Source: CAYUWG01 sp964448285 (GTDB lineage Bacteria; Bacteroidota; Ignavibacteria; SZUA-365). From it: a stretch of DNA of 10,899 nucleotides. Location: the NCBI GenBank assembly GCA_964448285.1, contig CAYUWG010000100.1:1-10899 (forward strand). Reading direction: 5' to 3'. Every line of letters begins with the position of its first letter. Position 1 is the first letter of the stretch. Below the pieces are notes generated by a model, which saw only the letters and a program-made list of their open reading frames with translations, did not search any database and was not told the DNA's origin. Shown here one piece after another: positions 1 to 7,187 of the stretch. Made by a program: the position numbers and the translations under genes.

Positions 1-290
1 CCTCTCATCCCAGAAATCCCAGTTCAGACGATTAGCAGGATGAAGTACGAGGAAACAGATGGCTGAACAAAGAGTCAGAGGATTGATGCGATGAACAGGA
101 TGCGTCGAAAAAATGTCTGAACTGAGATGAAAGGATTCACAGGATTGCAGGATGAAGTACGAGGAAACAGTTGGCTGAACAAAGATTCATAGGATTGAAG
201 CGATGAACAGGATGCGTCGAAGGAATCCTGGTAATCCTCTCATCCCAGAAATCCCAGTTCAGACGATTAGCAGGATGAAGTACGAGGAAA
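1..290. repeat. Direct-repeat cluster upstream of the GxxExxY gene
   Basis: Bases 1-55 and 236-290 are identical over 55 bases, 235 bases apart; the first copy may extend beyond the window edge. A second pair, 39-109 and 150-221, is nearly identical (a few substitutions and one indel). The segment containing ATGAAGTACGAGGAA occurs three times (35-55, 147-167, 270-290), and the third copy is the start of the GxxExxY coding region. Short GGATT or GGATG units recur every 8-12 bases between these blocks. This looks like tandem duplication or recombination of a unit made of a palindrome arm plus the gene's 5' end. The spacing is too irregular for CRISPR. Confidence 0.9.
173..264. repeat. Imperfect palindromic (hairpin) repeat, upstream copy
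   Basis: The left arm starts with GGCTGAAC at 173-180. The right arm ends with CCCAGTTCAGAC at 253-264. Folding the two arms by eye gives about 30 matches over 43 positions, with one bulge, centred near TCGAAGG. The element ends 10 bases before the ATG at 275. A degenerate arm of the same family, beginning GTCTGAACTG, lies at 115-124, and an orphan GGCTGAAC arm lies at 61-68. This is a REP-like element that could fold as DNA or RNA. Confidence 0.75.
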
Positions 291-658
291 TCACGCATCG
301 TATTATCGGCTGTGCGATGGAAGTTCATTCATCGCTTGGGAATGGTTTTCAAGAGGTGATTTATCAGCGGGCACTTGAGATCGAGATGAAGTGCAACGGT
401 ATCACCTTTCAACGTGAACACGAAATGTCCATCTACTATCGGGGAGTAAAGATTGGGACCCGCCGGGTTGACTTCCTTGTCGAACAGGTAGTTTCAGTCG
501 AACTCAAGGCGCTTATCAAACTGGAAGATGTACATCTTGCCCAAGCTATCAATTACCTGGAAGTGTATAATCTCGAAGTCGGATTGCTGGTGAACTTTGG
601 AGCTAAGAGCCTCGAGTATCGCCGTCTTCACAACACGAAGTTCAAACCAGATGTCTAA
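275..658 (+). CDS. GxxExxY family protein (PD-(D/E)XK-like)
   Basis: This encodes a small protein of 127 residues, the usual length for the GxxExxY family (TIGR04256 as I recall it). The name motif is visible as G24-F-Q-E27-V-I-Y30. Further on, D66 followed by E76-L-K78 resembles a PD-(D/E)XK nuclease core, so nucleic-acid cleavage or binding is plausible, but the family's function is not established. The ATG at 275 is chosen because the family usually begins just before the ..IIGCAMEVH segment. An in-frame ATG at 203 would add 24 residues translated purely from repeat DNA. There is no good Shine-Dalgarno site before 275; only AGG abuts the ATG. Palindromic repeats of one family flank the gene on both sides, ending 10 bases upstream and starting 24 bases downstream. 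The bases of codons 1-5 are themselves part of a repeat found twice more upstream. Confidence 0.9.
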   Translation: MKYEEITHRIIGCAMEVHSSLGNGFQEVIYQRALEIEMKCNGITFQREHEMSIYYRGVKIGTRRVDFLVEQVVSVELKALIKLEDVHLAQAINYLEVYNLEVGLLVNFGAKSLEYRRLHNTKFKPDV

Positions 659-682
659 ACAGAGATTCACAGAATTGAACAT

Positions 683-771
683 GTCTGAACCAGGATTCAT
701 TGGATTTGCAGGATGAAGGATGCGCAGAGATAATCCTGTCAATCATTTCACCCAGAAATCCCAGTTCAGAC
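683..771. repeat. Imperfect palindromic (hairpin) repeat, downstream copy
   Basis: The left arm begins GTCTGAAC at 683-690 and the right arm is at 751-771. The two pair at 16 of 21 outer positions, with further pairing of CAGGAT near 709 to ATCCTG near 733 across a bulge. The 21-base right arm is identical to those at 9-29 and 244-264. A partial unit (GATTCACAGAATTGAAC, 664-680) sits between the GxxExxY stop codon and this element. It is of the same family as the upstream hairpin, so the gene is bracketed. Confidence 0.75.
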
Positions 772-813
772 GAGCGTTGAGACGATGAAGGTGGTGGGGG
801 AGATGGAGGGAGG

Positions 814-1635
814 ATGATAACTGATAATGATGGCCTCAATAGCATGAACCCAATATTTTATGACTTCTACAACCGCGAGGAACGCGCCCTCTGCGCGCAT
901 CTCTTCCGACTTCTTCATGAAAGAATGGATGACAAAGAGAATAGTCCACTAAGGCAATTCGTAGCCTTCCTCGCTGACGAGAATCTTGTTTGGACTAATG
1001 GTCAACCAAATATGCGTGTGGTGCCGCTTGAGAATCCTGCTATCTACTGTGAGGTTGCGCTGATACGCGACAAATACAAGAGCGAGAAGGTGCAGCAGCC
1101 GGATGAAGAACTTTTTGTTGACAAACTTGTTCGTCACATAGCTGTTCACAGAAATTTCTCACAATACAGACGCTACTCTGAATTAGAAAAGGAACTACAC
1201 AAAAGAGATGAAAAGACTCACCCGAGACAGATAAAACACCAAGCTAGACAACTCGGAATAGTATTGAACTCGGATGAAGTCGACATCTATGGTGAAGTAC
1301 AGAGTATGTTCAATGCGAAACCTGACCTTGCAATAACCTTTGACAATGTCCTTCTTGTCTGTGAAGCGAAATTTACTGAGAAGTTTGATGGCGATCAGTT
1401 TCAACGCACAAATGACATCGCAGAGGTATGGGCTAAACTTCTCTATGAAGACTTAGGATTTTCTCAACAACCGAAATACACAGTGTTCAAGCTGGGAGCA
1501 TCAGCACAGAAACCGCACATAAGCTGGGAACAAGTATTAACCATTGCGGAGATTTACGATAAATCAGATCGCACGCGAATAGCTATCGAAGCGGCAGTCG
1601 ATCTTTTAAGGAAGGTGGATCGCAAACGGGAATGA
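814..1635 (+). CDS. Uncharacterised protein with PD-(D/E)XK-like motif
   Basis: I do not recognise a named family for this protein of up to 273 residues. Near the C-terminal third it has P170-D171, then twelve residues, then E184-A-K186 in a predicted beta-strand setting (LLVCEAKF). This is the classic spacing of a PD-(D/E)XK nuclease core, so a nuclease or nuclease-like role is inferred. The middle (about residues 105-155) is rich in K, R, E and H and looks helical. No signal peptide or membrane segment is seen. GGAGGG at 805-810 lies only 3 bases before the ATG at 814. The in-frame ATG at 844 (MNPIFYDFYNREER) may be the true start, because the residues before it look unstructured. It ends 7 bases before the next gene, so the two are probably co-transcribed. 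Codon use is A+T-richer than in dinB or nifJ, consistent with transfer. Confidence 0.75.
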   Translation: MITDNDGLNSMNPIFYDFYNREERALCAHLFRLLHERMDDKENSPLRQFVAFLADENLVWTNGQPNMRVVPLENPAIYCEVALIRDKYKSEKVQQPDEELFVDKLVRHIAVHRNFSQYRRYSELEKELHKRDEKTHPRQIKHQARQLGIVLNSDEVDIYGEVQSMFNAKPDLAITFDNVLLVCEAKFTEKFDGDQFQRTNDIAEVWAKLLYEDLGFSQQPKYTVFKLGASAQKPHISWEQVLTIAEIYDKSDRTRIAIEAAVDLLRKVDRKRE

Positions 1636-1642
1636 GACTGTA

Positions 1643-2461
1643 TTGAGTGCATCCGAACAGCTCCTTGTTGGCATTCTGAAGAAGTCGGATGCTCTGTCGA
1701 TCCTGTTTTCAAAGAAGTGGTATCACATCCCTGTAGAGAGCGTTGAACGATTGCTTGCGGATCGGTGGCCTCCCAAGTGGATGGCTTTCTATCAGACTGT
1801 CGGTTTCGGACCGGACAAGTACCAGATTCGGTATTACGGAAAGGTTCGTCGCATACGGAAAGCGAAAAGAAGGACACTTTTTCCAAAAGAAGTGAAGTCA
1901 ACAGACAAGATGTATTTCCAGATTTTCCTGGAGGAAATCCTAAAAAAGGACCCTCCGTTAGTAAGCAGGAAACCCAGACGAAATGCATTCATCAAGACTA
2001 CATATGAGAAATTCATGAACGCCAGTGATTTCAATGACCTCTTCGATGATAGCCCTTTGGAAAACGAACTATGGACGGAATTGAAGAAGAGAAAAATACC
2101 CGCCGAAAGGCAGGATATGGTGCAGGGTCGTGAGGGTCTATACTACCTGGATTTTGCCGTGTACTGCGAGAAAGGCGATCTCGATATCGAAACTGATGGA
2201 GATACATACCACACGAGCAAGGATCAGGTCACGCAGGACAATATGAGGGATAACGATCTCGAGACTCTTGGTTGGAGAATTCTTCGATTCAATACATTAC
2301 AGATTCGGGAAGAAATGCAAGCCTATTGCCTTCCCAAGGTTGTAACCAACATCAATAACCTCGGTGGACCGAGCGAAGGAAGAGTCGTTCCGCGAAAACT
2401 ATCATCTGACGGAACACCACTCCTCCAAGACTCACTTTTCGACCCTACTGAGGATGACTGA
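1643..2461 (+). CDS. DUF559 / Vsr-like endonuclease-domain protein
   Basis: The 272-residue protein has two parts. The N-terminal half (about 24-135) carries WYHIPV, a PKWMAFYQT stretch and a basic KVRRIRKAKRR segment, resembling a domain I recall preceding DUF559 in other hypothetical proteins. Residues about 140-232 match the DUF559/Vsr-like endonuclease pattern: LENELWTELK, then D170-F (YYLDFAVY), E183-T-D185-G with H190, then DLETLGWRILRF. D170 and E183/D185 are candidate metal ligands of a PD-(D/E)XK fold. DNA cleavage is inferred from the family, with the target unknown. The tail contains Q262-D-S-L-F266, similar to a sliding-clamp-binding pentapeptide. The start is TTG; the first in-frame ATG (residue 47) would cut into the N-terminal domain. 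It lies 7 bases after the previous gene and is convergent with the next. Confidence 0.8.
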   Translation: MSASEQLLVGILKKSDALSILFSKKWYHIPVESVERLLADRWPPKWMAFYQTVGFGPDKYQIRYYGKVRRIRKAKRRTLFPKEVKSTDKMYFQIFLEEILKKDPPLVSRKPRRNAFIKTTYEKFMNASDFNDLFDDSPLENELWTELKKRKIPAERQDMVQGREGLYYLDFAVYCEKGDLDIETDGDTYHTSKDQVTQDNMRDNDLETLGWRILRFNTLQIREEMQAYCLPKVVTNINNLGGPSEGRVVPRKLSSDGTPLLQDSLFDPTEDD

Positions 2462-2503
2462 ACGAAGCGATACCACTTAACCTCTTAACCTCCCCCTCTC
2501 CAC

Positions 2504-3502
2504 CTACACAAGCACTTTCCAACTGCTTAGCGTTTTCATATAGTTCGCGCGTTCGAAAGCGGCGGGTTCTTTTACGTGTCGCTGGCTCATGCTGCCTTTC
2601 ATCTGACGAACGGACTCGTATTCGTTCTCGTCAAGCCACTGCGTCAATTCATACAAGACGCGCTCGATGTGTTTCGGGCCATGATGCAGGAGCGCGGAAC
2701 ACATCATCGTCACGTCGGCGCCCGCCATCAGCATCTTGATCACGTCGGTTGCGCTGTGCACGCCCGTTGTCGCGGCGAGGCTGGCGCGCACCTGCCCGTA
2801 GAGTATGGCGATCCATCGAAGCGGTAACCGGCCTTCGTGCGGCACACTGAGGTTCACTGACGGGACGACTTCGAGCGCATCGAGATTGAAGTCGGGCTGA
2901 TAGAATCGGTTGAAGAGCACGAGAGCGTCGGCTCCTGCTTCATCGACCGCGCGGGCAAAGTTCGCGAAGGAACTGAAGTACGGACTGAGCTTCATGGCAA
3001 CCGGAATGCGCACCGCTTCCTTCACGCGAATGAGATCGTTGAGGTACATGTGCTCGATGTCCGTCGCAGAGTACATCGGGTCGGTTGCGACGTAGTACAC
3101 GTTCAGTTCGATGGCGCTTGCCCCGGCTTGCTCGATGGAGGTCGCGTAGTCGAGCCATCCACCCTCCGAGACGCCGTTGAGACTTCCGATGATCGGAATG
3201 TCCGTCGCTTCGCGTGCGCGTCGAATGTGTTCGAGATATCGCTCCGGTCCGGCATCGACGCCGTCCATCACGGGGAAGTACGAGAGCGCTTCCTGGTAGC
3301 TGTCCGCGCCTTGCGTGAGGAAGTAATCCAACTCGCGCTGCTCGTGTGCGATTTGCTCCTCGAAGAGCGAGTACATCACGATGGCGGCCGCGCCTGCGTC
3401 CTCCATCTCTTTGATCGTATCGAGGTCGCGTGAGAGCGGCGAGGCGGAAGGGACGATCGGGTTCCGCAGTTCGAGTCCCATGTATGAGGTTGATAGGTCC
3501 AT
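2504..3502 (-). CDS. Dihydroorotate dehydrogenase-like flavoprotein
   Basis: This 332-residue TIM-barrel protein belongs to the dihydroorotate dehydrogenase/PreA superfamily (COG0167 type). It opens with MDLSTSYMGLELRNPIVPSASPL-like residues typical of DHOD-like proteins. It also shows an FMN-site lysine in M-K171-L-S-P, a phosphate-loop region TGVHSATDV (246-254) and GADVTMM (261-267). The catalytic loop that reads NxSCPN in true DHODases is here E132-L-N-V-Y-Y-V, with no catalytic Cys or Ser, so pyrimidine synthesis is unlikely and the substrate is unknown. There are no Fe-S cysteine clusters. GGAG (3509-3512 on the complement) stands 6 bases before the ATG, a good ribosome binding site. 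It follows nifJ by 73 bases on the same strand, so co-transcription and a role in pyruvate or ferredoxin electron flow are inferred. Confidence 0.88.
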   Translation of the reverse strand: MDLSTSYMGLELRNPIVPSASPLSRDLDTIKEMEDAGAAAIVMYSLFEEQIAHEQRELDYFLTQGADSYQEALSYFPVMDGVDAGPERYLEHIRRAREATDIPIIGSLNGVSEGGWLDYATSIEQAGASAIELNVYYVATDPMYSATDIEHMYLNDLIRVKEAVRIPVAMKLSPYFSSFANFARAVDEAGADALVLFNRFYQPDFNLDALEVVPSVNLSVPHEGRLPLRWIAILYGQVRASLAATTGVHSATDVIKMLMAGADVTMMCSALLHHGPKHIERVLYELTQWLDENEYESVRQMKGSMSQRHVKEPAAFERANYMKTLSSWKVLV

Positions 3503-3575
3503 GTTTTTCTCCGTCAGAGTTTCAGATTTCCAATGATGAGGTTGCAGTCCCCGTCATGTGCGTCCCCTGATTCCT

Positions 3576-6500
3576 TCATGCTTTGTCCTGTTCTTCGACC
3601 GGCGCTGATGCCTGACGTCTTCCATCAAGAATTCCCGTGTACATCTTCTCGAGGTTGGCGTAATAAGCGTAAGTGCGTTCCGCATGTTCTTGTGCTAAAC
3701 GTGCGAGCGCTTCGGCTTCTTCGGGTTTGCTTTTGAAGAGCATGCTGTAGCGCGTTTCGTTCGCGGTGAACTCCTTCACCTTTCGCGTCGGCGGTTTGGA
3801 ATCGAGTTTAAACGGATTCTTTCCCTGCAACGCAAGGTCAGGATTGAAACGATAGAGCTGCCACAAACCGGATTCGACGAGCTTCTGTTGTTGCTGCATG
3901 CCTTTCGACATGTCAATACCGTGTGCAATGCAATGGCTGTATGCGATGATCAGCGACGGACCGTCGTACGCTTCTGCTTCGATGAATGCGCGGAGCGTCT
4001 GTAAATCGTTCGCGCCCATCGCGACCTTCGCGACATAGACGTTGCCGTACGCCATCGCAATGAGACCGAGATCTTTTTTGGCGGTCGGTTTTCCGCCGGC
4101 GGCAAACTTCGCAACCGCACCGATAGGCGTCGCTTTCGACATCTGCCCTCCGGTGTTCGAATAGACTTCCGTATCGAGCACGAGCACGTTGACGTTCGCG
4201 CCGGATGCAAGCACGTGGTCGAGTCCGCCGTAACCGATATCGTAAGCCCATCCGTCGCCGCCCATGATCCAGACGCTCTTGCGCACGAGGAAGTCTGCGA
4301 CGGCCAGAAGTTGTCGCGCTTCCGGCAAGTCGATGGATGCAAGCTTCACTTTCAGATCCGCGACTCGCGCGCGCTGTTCGAAAATGCCCTGCTCGGATTT
4401 CTGATCTCCGTTGATGATCGCATGGACGAAGTCCGCTCCGAGGTCGTCCATCAGCTTGTGCAGAAGTTCCTTCGCGAACTGTGTCTGCTTGTCGATGGTC
4501 AGCCGGAAGCCGTAACCGAATTCCGCATTGTCCTCGAAGAGGGAATTCGACCAGGCAGGGCCGCGACCGCTGGCGTCCTTTGCCCACGGCGTTGTCGGGA
4601 GATTGCCGCCGTAGATGGACGAGCATCCCGTGGCATTCGCGATGATCGTGCGGTCGCCGAACAATTGGCTGACGAGTTTCACGTATGGCGTTTCGCCGCA
4701 GCCCAAACACGCGCCGCTGAATTCGAAGAGCGGTTGGAGGAACTGCGAGCCTTTGATCGTGTCGATCTTCACTTCGCGACGATCCACTTCGGGCAGCGTG
4801 AGGAAGAAGTCCCAGTTCACCGCTTCCTGTTCGCGCAACGGCGGCTGCGGAACCATGTTCAACGACTTGCGCGAAACGTTGGATTTGTCTTTCGCCGGGC
4901 ATACGTCCACACAGATGCCGCATCCCGTGCAATCTTCGGGCGCAACCTGAATGCTGTATTTCCAACCGGAGTACTCGCGTCCTTTGTAGTCCATCACTTT
5001 GAATGAGTCCGGTTTCCCGTCAAGATGTTTTTCCTCATACACTTTGATACGAATCGTAGCGTGCGGGCAAACCATCGCACACTTCCCGCACTGGATGCAT
5101 AGCTCCGGAATCCACTCGGGAATTTCGAGTGCGATGTTGCGTTTTTCCCACATGGCAGTTGCCGTCGGGTACGTTCCGTCTTTCGGCATCTTGCTTACCG
5201 GCAGGTCATCGCCCTGTCCGGCAATGATCATCGCCGTGACGTCTTTGACGAAGTCGGGTGCGTTGTCGGGAACGGGCGGGCGAAGTTCGAACGTGCTCGT
5301 GACCGAAGTCGGAATCGTGACTTCGAAAAGGTTTTCGACCGTGCGGTCAACTGCGTCGAAGTTCATCTTGACGATGCGGTCGCCCTTAGCGCCGTATGTC
5401 TTTTTGATGCTGTCTTTTATCCTCGCGATCGCCTCATCGCGCGGGAGGATGCCGGAGATGGCGAAGAAGCATGTTTGCATGATCGTGTTCACGCGTTGCC
5501 CCATGCCCGTTTCATCCGCGACCTTCTGGCCGTCGATGACGAAGAACTTGAGCTTCTTTTCGATGACCTGCTTTTGCACGGTGCGAGGGAGCGTGGTCCA
5601 TACTTCGTCGGGACCGAAAGGGCTGTTCAGCAGGAACGTCCCACCGTTGACGATATTCCCAAGCATGTCGAACTTCTCGAGGAAAACGTACTGGTGGCAT
5701 GCGACGAATTGCGCGGAGGTTATCAGGTAAGTCGATTTGATTGGACGGGGACCGAAGCGTAGATGCGAAGTCGTCATCGAGCCGGACTTCTTCGAATCAT
5801 AGACGAAGTAGCCCTGCGCAAAATAGTCCGTCTCCTCGCCGATGATCTTGATCGAATTCTTGTTCGCGCTCACCGTTCCATCCGCGCCGAGACCGAAGAA
5901 GATTCCGCGAAAGACGTCGTCCGGTTCGATGCTGAACGTGCGGTCGTAGTCGAGACTCGTATGCGTGACGTCGTCGATGATCCCGACGGTGAAATGATTT
6001 TTCGGAACGGGCTTCTTCAACTCATCGAAGATGCCTTTCAGCATTGCCGGAGTGAATTCCTTCGAGGAGAGTCCGTAACGCCCTCCGATGACGTGCGGGA
6101 ATGCGGCAGTCGGGAGAATACCCTGCGTCATTCCTTCAGCTAAGCACGTGAGAACGTCCATGTAGAGCGGCTCACCGGCAGCGCCGGGTTCTTTCGTTCT
6201 GTCGAGCACCGCGATCTTCTTTACGGATGGGGGAATGGCTTTCAGGAAATGCTTCAGTGAAAACGGACGGCAGAGCCGCACCTTGATCATGCCGACGTTC
6301 TCGCCGCTTCGGTTCAATACCTCGATGGTTTCTTCCGCAGTTTCGGCTCCCGATCCCATGAGGATGATGATGTTCTCAGGCTCGGACGCACCGTAATAAT
6401 CGAACAGATGATACTGGCGTCCGGTGAGCGAGGCAAACTGATCCATCGTCTCCTGCACGATGTCGGGACATGCATCGTAGAAGGGATTGACGGTTTCGCG

Positions 6501-7187
6501 TCCCTGAAAATACACGTCGGGATTCTGCGCCGTCCCGCGAATGACGGGATTGTCCGGCGTAAGCGCACGCCGGCGATGAGCCGTGACGAGTTCGTCGGAG
6601 ATCATTGCGCGCATATCCTCGTCGGTCAGTTGCTCAATCTTGTTGACCTCATGCGACGTGCGGAACCCATCGAAGAAATGAAGGAAGGGCACACGAGACT
6701 TGAGGGTCGCAGCCTGTGCGATCAGCGCATTGTCCATGACTTCCTGGACGGAGTTCGAAGCGAGCAACGCAAAACCTGTTTGACGCACGGACATTACGTC
6801 GCTGTGATCGCCGAAGATGGAAAGCGCCTGTGCGGCAAGTGAACGTGCCGAAACGTGGAAGACCGTCGAAGTCAACTCGCCTGCGATCTTGTACATGTTC
6901 GGGATCATGAGCAAGAGGCCCTGGGATGCCGTGAACGTTGTTGTCAGCGAACCGCTTTGTAATGCGCCATGCACCGCACCCGATGCGCCACCTTCACTCT
7001 GCAACTCCACCACCGTCGGGACAGTCCCCCAGATATTCGTCAAACCCAGTGCGGACCATGCATCGGCCCACTCGCCCATGTTCGAGCTTGGAGTGATGGG
7101 ATAGATTGCGCAGACTTCGTTCGTTTTATGCGCGACATACGCCGCAGCTTCGTTACCGTCTATCGTGACTTTCTTTCGTTTTGACAT
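3576..7187 (-). CDS. nifJ: Pyruvate:ferredoxin (flavodoxin) oxidoreductase
   Basis: This single-chain homodimer-type enzyme of 1203 residues decarboxylates pyruvate with CoA to acetyl-CoA and CO2, passing electrons to ferredoxin or flavodoxin in the cytoplasm. Domains in order: the N-terminal pyruvate/TPP half with YPITPSS (29-35) and the TASQGLLLMIPNMYK stretch; a transketolase C-terminal-like and gamma-type region to about 640; a 2[4Fe-4S] ferredoxin domain with C697/C700/C703/C707 and C753/C756/C759/C763; then the TPP half with G977-D978-G and N1011-T-G-G. C827, C830, C855 and C1086 match the proximal [4Fe-4S] ligands known in Desulfovibrio PFOR. The C-terminus is shorter than the Desulfovibrio africanus enzyme as I recall it, lacking the extension linked to oxygen stability. 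It reads intact. The start ATG at 7187 precedes the conserved DGNEAAAYVA segment, with only a weak AGG upstream. It is the first gene of a likely operon with the DHOD-like gene and diverges from dinB. Confidence 0.97.
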   Translation of the reverse strand: MSKRKKVTIDGNEAAAYVAHKTNEVCAIYPITPSSNMGEWADAWSALGLTNIWGTVPTVVELQSEGGASGAVHGALQSGSLTTTFTASQGLLLMIPNMYKIAGELTSTVFHVSARSLAAQALSIFGDHSDVMSVRQTGFALLASNSVQEVMDNALIAQAATLKSRVPFLHFFDGFRTSHEVNKIEQLTDEDMRAMISDELVTAHRRRALTPDNPVIRGTAQNPDVYFQGRETVNPFYDACPDIVQETMDQFASLTGRQYHLFDYYGASEPENIIILMGSGAETAEETIEVLNRSGENVGMIKVRLCRPFSLKHFLKAIPPSVKKIAVLDRTKEPGAAGEPLYMDVLTCLAEGMTQGILPTAAFPHVIGGRYGLSSKEFTPAMLKGIFDELKKPVPKNHFTVGIIDDVTHTSLDYDRTFSIEPDDVFRGIFFGLGADGTVSANKNSIKIIGEETDYFAQGYFVYDSKKSGSMTTSHLRFGPRPIKSTYLITSAQFVACHQYVFLEKFDMLGNIVNGGTFLLNSPFGPDEVWTTLPRTVQKQVIEKKLKFFVIDGQKVADETGMGQRVNTIMQTCFFAISGILPRDEAIARIKDSIKKTYGAKGDRIVKMNFDAVDRTVENLFEVTIPTSVTSTFELRPPVPDNAPDFVKDVTAMIIAGQGDDLPVSKMPKDGTYPTATAMWEKRNIALEIPEWIPELCIQCGKCAMVCPHATIRIKVYEEKHLDGKPDSFKVMDYKGREYSGWKYSIQVAPEDCTGCGICVDVCPAKDKSNVSRKSLNMVPQPPLREQEAVNWDFFLTLPEVDRREVKIDTIKGSQFLQPLFEFSGACLGCGETPYVKLVSQLFGDRTIIANATGCSSIYGGNLPTTPWAKDASGRGPAWSNSLFEDNAEFGYGFRLTIDKQTQFAKELLHKLMDDLGADFVHAIINGDQKSEQGIFEQRARVADLKVKLASIDLPEARQLLAVADFLVRKSVWIMGGDGWAYDIGYGGLDHVLASGANVNVLVLDTEVYSNTGGQMSKATPIGAVAKFAAGGKPTAKKDLGLIAMAYGNVYVAKVAMGANDLQTLRAFIEAEAYDGPSLIIAYSHCIAHGIDMSKGMQQQQKLVESGLWQLYRFNPDLALQGKNPFKLDSKPPTRKVKEFTANETRYSMLFKSKPEEAEALARLAQEHAERTYAYYANLEKMYTGILDGRRQASAPVEEQDKA

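Noticed and set aside
203..274. 24-residue N-terminal extension of the GxxExxY protein from ATG 203
   Set aside because: The extension is a translation of repeat and palindrome DNA, and the family usually starts near MKYEE; the ATG at 275 is preferred.
1..290. CRISPR array
   Set aside because: Repeat blocks are of different lengths, are irregularly spaced, are palindromic, and overlap a coding start; there are no uniform spacers and no cas genes.
2462..2503. Bidirectional terminator between the convergent DUF559 and DHOD-like genes
   Set aside because: The 42-base gap has a CTTAACCTC direct repeat (two near-adjacent copies, 2475-2491) but no inverted repeat or T-tract.
2504..3502. Calling the flavoprotein PyrD
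   Set aside because: The catalytic NxSCPN loop is absent and the context is nifJ, not pyrimidine synthesis.
3913..4965. 350-residue open frame inside nifJ on the same strand
   Set aside because: It is an out-of-frame shadow, arginine-rich and without any recognisable motif, while the nifJ frame is intact and highly conserved through the region.
4215..5006. 263-residue open frame antisense to nifJ
   Set aside because: It is a shadow of the G+C-rich nifJ codons, with a composition heavy in R, V, E and H and no motif.
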